From NCBI RefSeq assembly GCF_000835495.1, contig NW_015622542.1, positions 2,812,485 to 2,876,484 on the forward strand: a stretch of 64,000 nt of DNA, written 5' to 3'. Positions 58,135 to 64,000 of this stretch are shown here, one piece after another. A model generated the notes under the pieces. That model had not been told where the DNA came from and did no database searches. It was given only the letters and a program-made list of their open reading frames with translations. The DNA is from Cladophialophora immunda. Lineage: Eukaryota; Ascomycota; Eurotiomycetes; Chaetothyriales; Herpotrichiellaceae. Numbering within the stretch: the stretch's first letter is position 1; each line of letters starts with the position of its first letter. Position numbers and translations under genes: made by a program.

Positions 58135-59641
58135 ATTGCGAGCCCAGGGATCAGAATATAGGTGGAAGATGACTGGGGGTTGAAGGCAGAAGCGGACATC
58201 CAGCAGTGTGAGCCTATGTGCAGACTCTTGCTCTACCATAGTCGACAGCAGAGGACTGTTCGCCATGATTTTCGTATCTCAGTATCTGTCGAGTACGAGA
58301 GTGGGGGAATGTAGGAGGGGATGTCTTGACGTTCGTTGTCTGAAGGAAGAAGAAACGTTCTAGTCTTGATGAGTACAAGATAGCTCTATTCAGATATTTA
58401 TGATCAAACGGCCTTAGTGCGTGATGGTATAGGGCCCGTCGACAGCTGGTTCCCTTGAGTCGACGCTGAAACTTCATATTATCGAATCTTCCTTGTCCTC
58501 GCCTGGCAGGGCTTGAATGTTGAGGATAGGCAACTCGCACTTGATTGTCCAGTCACCTAGAACTGCAGAGCGATATTGAGAATCAGGTCCCCCTCAGCAC
58601 GTCAAAGACCTAGGAAACCCAGGGCCGTCGGAAAAAGCACATCAAGAGTAGGCACAACTCGATCAAATGCTCGAAAAAAGCCACCGAACATGCAAAACTC
58701 GCGGGTTGGGAGCATTGCTTTTTCATGGTCCGGACGGCGGTGTTCTGCTTGAAGCATCGGGTGATTGCCCCAAAACTCATAACTAGGCGGGTGGCGTTGT
58801 TCCGCTCCTGATCCTCCTGGTACTCCCTATATCAGCGTTACTGGAGAAAAGACCCCTTCCCAATCTCTATTAGCCCATACTGGAAGTGCAACCTTTCGTG
58901 GCTACAGCAATACAATGAATGCGGACCACCATTTCCTTCATAGGAAAACCGGACAGCGAATCAAGCGGGAGGGCACTATAGCACTGGCCGGACAGGAGCT
59001 CGTTCCACCATGAACCTTTCGACATTCGCCAATATTGAAATCGTCATTTATCTGAATGCAGGGAGGGTATTTCGGCAAGCATTCCATAGCTCTATTTGGC
59101 TCCAACCATATCAACGAAGAAAAACACTCGGCAAGTTTACTCTTTTGGGTTGAATAGCCAGACGATCTTCAGAGGTCCACTGCTTCTATCCCTTCTTCCC
59201 TTGTCGCTTGCAACATATCCGCAGCCGGCCCGAGCTCAAGGATTCCCTTCCTACAATCTGCCTTCCGTGACTTCGATTGGCGCTTAATGCCCTTCATTCT
59301 CCCATTTGGGGGATGCGGCAGGACTATAATCATGGCAACGAGTCTCATAGAGCCGGAATATAATCATAGTATCCACCCGAGGGCTGGTGGAGACTGGGGA
59401 TACTTCAGCGCCTGGTATCCCATGCGTGGGACCGGCGGTTCCACCATGGGGGTGAAGGTATATATAATATGGGTTCATCCTTTCAATATGCATCGAAACC
59501 CTCAAGAATTGTTTTTCGCATGAGTCTAACCTCTTAACCCTTGACCCGGTATTTCACATTGGGCTTGCGCACCAGAAATTCAGTACTTGGCCGAGCAGAC
59601 TTTGAACGAGGGCATTTACTTAATTTGCCAATCACTTTGTT
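58135..59641. other. Intergenic region, 1.5 kb
   Basis: Between two plus-strand transporters. Small frames (for example 59096-59287) have no family match. A short TATATATAAT run lies near 59459-59468, about 175 nt upstream of the next gene. Confidence 0.45.
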
Positions 59642-61278
59642 ATGAAGCTGTCGTTGAAGAGGCCGGTAGACTCTGCTGGGTCTTCGGGCTCAGCAATCCT
59701 GATCGGCATATTTGTTGCGTCCGGAGGCGTGTTGTTTGGGTATCGTGTTGCGCCCTGTCTCCTTTCCAGGACCGTTTTCTCACAAGATGGCGCAGATATG
59801 ACACCGGCACCATCAGCGGCATCCTCGCCATGAAATACTGGAAAAACACATTTTCCACAGGCTATGTTGACGACACAGGTGAACTCAACGTTACCGCCAG
59901 CCAGACGTCAGAAATCGTGTCCATCTTGTCTGCCGGCACGTTCTTTGGAGCTCTACTCGCCGCCCCAGTCGCCGACACCTTGGGTCGACGCCGGGCTCTG
60001 ATGGTTGACAACATCATATTCACCTTCGGAGTCATCTTGCAGACTATTTCCACCGCAATCCCCCTGTTTGTTGCAGGAAGATTCTTTGCAGGTCTGGGCG
60101 TCGGCATGCTGTCGGCTACTATCCCCCTGTATCAATCAGAAACGGCTCCCAAATGGCTCCGTGGGACGATCGTGGGCGCGTACCAGCTATGTATCGCCAT
60201 CGGACTGTTCGTGGCCGCTATAGTCCTCAATGCCACCAAGGGAAGAAACGACACAGGGTGTTACCGGATCCCAATTGCCGTGCAATTCGCCTTTGCATTG
60301 TTTCTCGCCGTCGGCTTACTGGTACTTCCCGAAACTCCTCGTTTCTACGTCAAGAAATCGCAAGAGGATCTTGCAGCTAAATCACTCGGCCGACTACGCC
60401 GACTCCCCGTCGATCATCCGGCCATCATCGACGAGATCTCCGAGATTCGAGCCAACCACGAGTTTGAGTTGTCGATTGGCAAGGCCAACATTATTTCTTG
60501 CTTCCGTCCGCCTTTGCTCAAACGGCTTTTGACCGGCTGTGGCCTGCAAGCCCTTCAGCAGCTTACTGGCGTCAACTTCATTTTCTACTACGGCACGTCG
60601 TTCTTCCAACGCTCAGGTATCTCCAATGCCTTCACAATCTCGGTAATCATCAATGTTGTCAGTGTCTGCACGACGCTTCCCGGGCTCTACCTGGTCGAAA
60701 AATGGGGCCGGCGTCCACTGCTTCTATTCGGTGCTGCTGGAATGGCGATATGCCAACTCATCATCGCATCAGTTGGCACCGCCCGGCCCACAGACCCTGC
60801 TTCAAACCAAGTCTTGATTGCCTTCGTTTGCATCTACGTCTTCTTCTTCTGCTCGTCGTGGGGACCGGTTGCCTGGGTGGTGACTGGAGAGATCTTCCCT
60901 CTCAAGGCACGGGCAAATTGCCTTGCGCTCACCACAGCGTCTAACTGGCTTCTCAACTGGGCCATCGCTTATGCGACGCCATACATGGTGAACTCGGGCC
61001 CTGGAAATGCGAATCTCCAAGCCAAGGTCTTTTTCGTCTGGGGCGGGTTCTGCCTGATATGCCTTGCTTTCGTCTACTTCTGCATCTACGAAACCAAGGG
61101 TCTGTCGCTCGAGCAGGTGGATGAGCTTTACCTTCAAGTCCCGTACGCGTGGCAGTCCCACAAGTATGGCGGCACCTTCTTACATGGCGACGCGCACGAG
61201 TCCCGTGAATTGAAAGTGTCTGGTGCTCACCAAACGAAGCCACATTCTGTCGCTCATGTCGAGGATTCGAGGGGCTAG
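59642..61278 (+). CDS. MFS hexose transporter-like protein
   Basis: Two exons, 59642-59739 and 59796-61278, give 526 aa; the intron is 56 nt with donor GTATCG. The join gives LFGYDTGTISG, the usual TM1 motif of hexose transporters. DTLGRRRALMV (TM2-3), GVGMLSATIPLYQSE and PKWLRG (TM4-5), PETPRFYVKK (after TM6), QQLTGVNFIFYYG (TM7), EKWGRRPLL (TM8-9) and GEIFPLKARANCLA (TM10-11) are all in order, followed by ETKGLSLEQVDELY. These are the full set of sugar porter signatures, and the length is normal. It probably carries glucose or another monosaccharide across the plasma membrane. It lies on the same strand as the lactose permease-like gene, 1.5 kb apart. Confidence 0.93.
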
Positions 61279-62238
61279 CTCCACCGAAAGGGGGGATCGC
61301 CGCAGGAGATCTCCACCGAAGAAGTGAAGAACCAGCATTTATGGGAGGGCACAGATCTGAAGGGAAATTATACGAGAAGGCTCCATTACTGAACACAAGG
61401 ATGAAAGTGACTTGTTGAAGGTTTGGTGCAGTGCACAAATATGATGATGAAGTTGGAGGGGTTTGGGCTTTGCTTCATCATCATACGTGATTCTTCTAGA
61501 TAGTATAGGATCACGAATGACGAATGATTTGGTTGTTGGATACTACAGAGTTCTGGGAACTTGCTATGTGACTATGGCGACTGGCGAGGCTGAAATTGAG
61601 AAAGGGGCTGTCAGCGCCTGCCCCAGTCCTTCGGCCCGAGGACCTGACTTGACGGTCATTACATCTCTTGGCAGCTCTGTCCGCGTCACATCCTTTGGGC
61701 CTCCACAAATGCAACCTCTCATCCAGCCCTTCGCCTATCTAAGATGTCATGTTCACCTACGGCAAACACTTTCACTTGATTCAGAAGCTCACAAAAGGCT
61801 GCCTGATCCGACTTCAGAAGGACAACTGGCATTAACTGACGTCGGTAGTCACATTCACGTTCCTCAACGACGAGATGGCCACAGTGCTACGGAGGGGGCA
61901 TCTGCTACGGCAACCCTTGTTCAAACAATGGCATGATAGTATTGAATACAGCTTGGCGATAGACTGCCACTAACGACTGTGTGTTCTAACCTATCACAGT
62001 ATGTCTTCCAATGGTCGTTTCAACGGCCTAGTGTGATCAACATGACGCCCTCTTCACTACCAAGTGCCTGCCGGACGCATGCGACAATGTGGCAACACTA
62101 AGACCAGAATCTTCCCTTCGCCTGCCTTTCATTTCCCAAATCAATCCTCTGTGTTAAAATCCTATCCTCCCCTTCTTCGCGAATCCAAGGGTTTCAACAC
62201 TAGACCTCCAAGCCGAAGGTGCCTCCACAGCCGTCACA
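61279..62238. other. Intergenic region
   Basis: 960 bp between two plus-strand genes. The 157-codon frame at 61463-61936 has no recognised motifs. Confidence 0.45.
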
Positions 62239-63163
62239 ATGTCTTTTACAATGTGGTACACGAAGCCTGACGGCAGACAAGTCCCAATCAGAATGTCGAT
62301 CTGGGACGCCATGAAGGGTGTCCCGGACCCGAAGCCGAGAAAGCCAAAGCCGGTAAGGAATCCAGCCGTCAAAGTCGCATGTTGCAGAGCTGGGATGAAA
62401 TGTTTGAGCATGAGTTGCTAATGACTGTTTTAGTGCTCTTGTTGTGGAAAACCTCATGTCAAGGACAAGTCCAAGGGAGATGGCAAGTGCGAAGACAAGA
62501 AAGATGCCAAAACCAAGGATGACATCAAAGATGGCAACGAGGACCCAGAGGGAAAAGACAAGAACAGTGACTCTGATCTTACCGAAGACGATCGGACCCT
62601 GCTACGCATGAAAGGCGAGAATCAGCAAGCACAGTGGAAAGAGATCCTCGCAGAGACCACCAACTTCAAGAATGTGGGCGAGCTCAAAGCACGCTGGAAA
62701 CAAATCAGCCACCGACTCGACGTGGGGGACAAGAACAATTCTGGCGAGAATAAGAAGGACAAGAAAGATAAGGATTCTGCGAGGGAGGAGAAAGCTAAGA
62801 GAGATCGTGAAGAAGGCTTAAGGAGAAAAGCGGAAAGGGAAGCTGCCAAAGCCAAAAAGGAAGAAGAAGGAAAGAAAGCAGAAGAGCAGACGGAAGACAG
62901 CACCAAGTCTGACAACAAGGTATGCACAGGCGAACAATATAGCCTGACACTCGAGTGAACTAACTTGAACACAGGACGACGCCAGCAAATCCCCAAAGTC
63001 GGACGGTAAAGCGAGGAAACTCAGCTCATCTCCCCATAGTCTCAAAGCATGGGCGGACAATTACGACAAGAAGAAATGGCAGACTCTGGCTTCGAAACAC
63101 TATGACAGGACAGGAGAGCGTATCACCCCCGCCCAAGCTCGGAGGTTGGCTGAAGAGAAGTGA
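62239..63163 (+). CDS. Lysine-rich protein with Myb/SANT-like segments
   Basis: Three exons, 62239-62352, 62434-62919 and 62975-63163, give 262 aa; introns are 81 and 55 nt. After a short N-terminus (MWYTKPDGRQVPIRM) exon 2 opens with CSCCGKPHVK, a compact cysteine pattern. A segment with EDDRTLLRMKGENQQAQWKE then KARWKQI resembles a Myb/SANT-like fold. It is followed by about 80 residues of charged, Lys/Glu-rich sequence that would form a long single helix or be disordered. The C-terminus (LKAWADNYDKKKWQTLASKH then GERITPAQARR) looks like a second helical repeat of the same type. It may be a nuclear or chromatin protein, by composition only. No named orthologue is recognised. Confidence 0.78.
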
Positions 63164-64000
63164 AGCTACGGGCCCGAGAGATTGCAGGTGTTCATTTCCT
63201 TCATACAAAGTTGGTCACGTTGCTGTAACTGCGAAAAGCTGCCTTGGTCAATGGCAGGATTGAATGCCTGCGGTGGCAAGACCGGGTATTGAGAGCAGAT
63301 TATGGATAATAGATGATCAATATCGCCTCCCGACCCCTCTAATAGGTGCATGGATCGATGGATTTCGATGGATTTCTTTTCGTCTCTTTGCCCGTCTCTC
63401 AGGTCCAGCGTCTTGGTGGTCAGGAGATGCCAAGACTTCGCAAGGCTGGCGCCCTCCTTTTCTTCCGAGCCTGCGCCTTCTTCACTTCTGCAGAAACGTC
63501 TTGGACACCAGATTCAACAGCTTGAAGGACATTTTGCAGCCAACATTTCCCTGGCAGAGAAGACAAGAGAAGGGTCACAGGCGCAACCCGGTTTTGGCAT
63601 CCTCCGCACCTCCACCTTGCCCACAAAGATTGCGGGGGACAGGGCGACGATCCACACATCCTTTCAGGCTGAATTCCGGCATATCCCAAACCACCCTCCG
63701 TCACGCCGTCAATATCAGCTTCCAAATCTGTCGAGGTCTCGATGTCAATGACGCGTGGAATCGAACCTTTCATTTGCTGCAACCCCCCAACACTGTTCAA
63801 GTGCCGCGCACACAATGGGGCTCCTGTTTACTGTCCACTGTTATTGGGCCGGGTCGCAGGATTCTGTGTTCCCGAATCACCTGTACTACCGACAATCCTC
63901 CGGGTTGGAATGGTAGCAGTACTGTGAATTCTCCCGTGATATTGGATCAGGTCCAGTCCCTCATGAGCTAAAGTTCGGTTCTGCAAGAGGGTAGACGGAA
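63164..64000. other. Right end without recognised gene
   Basis: Overlapping frames of 130-235 codons occur on both strands, which shows low stop density but not coding. None carries motifs I know. A gene entering from beyond the window cannot be excluded. Confidence 0.4.

Overview
This window reads as nuclear DNA of a filamentous ascomycete (Pezizomycotina). Most genes are broken by short introns of about 49-102 nt with GT donors, CTRAY branch sites and AG acceptors. The families are typical of that group: five Zn2Cys6-type regulators or relatives, a HET-domain protein with ankyrin repeats, DUF3176 and DUF3602 proteins, an AsaB-type oxidoreductase and several major facilitator transporters. 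I cannot name the species. I built 27 gene models by joining exons by eye until reading frame and family motifs agreed; no transcript data were available. Spliced lengths are given with each model.

Layout. 1-6000: a truncated fungal-specific transcription factor-like gene, an NAD(P)-binding epimerase-like gene, a short-chain dehydrogenase and a Zn2Cys6 regulator. 6700-12100: an alpha-glucoside-type sugar transporter divergent from that regulator, ribosome assembly factor Rlp24, and a regulator joining a Zn2Cys6 cluster to a DUF3425-like region. 13000-21300: an FAD monooxygenase, an amino acid/choline-type permease whose first intron appears to be AT-AC, and a DUF3176 membrane protein. 22500-30000: an AsaB-like oxidoreductase, the mitochondrial import co-chaperone Pam18/Tim14, an alpha/beta hydrolase and a one-finger C2H2 protein. 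30000-34400 is a long stretch with no gene I can support. 34400-40600: a Par32-like DUF3602 protein, the HET-ankyrin protein, and a multi-pass membrane protein with long poly-Glu and poly-Gly tracts.

41100-47900 looks like the shell of a small metabolic cluster: a broken SAM methyltransferase, an SDR, a Zn2Cys6 regulator and a 14-TM DHA2 exporter, with no PKS, NRPS or terpene synthase. 49700-50600 is a p24/Emp24 cargo receptor. 51100-61300 is a second possible functional group: a Zn2Cys6 regulator with a putative 4-nt microexon, a cytochrome P450 and two sugar transporters. The right end carries a lysine-rich Myb/SANT-like protein and about 0.8 kb with no recognised gene.

Housekeeping genes (Rlp24, Pam18, p24) are mixed with accessory genes. 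I saw no rRNA, no intact tRNA, no complete transposon and no CRISPR array. The observations most worth checking are the AT-AC intron, the 4-nt microexon, the frame-breaking deletion in the methyltransferase and a perfect 32-bp palindrome.
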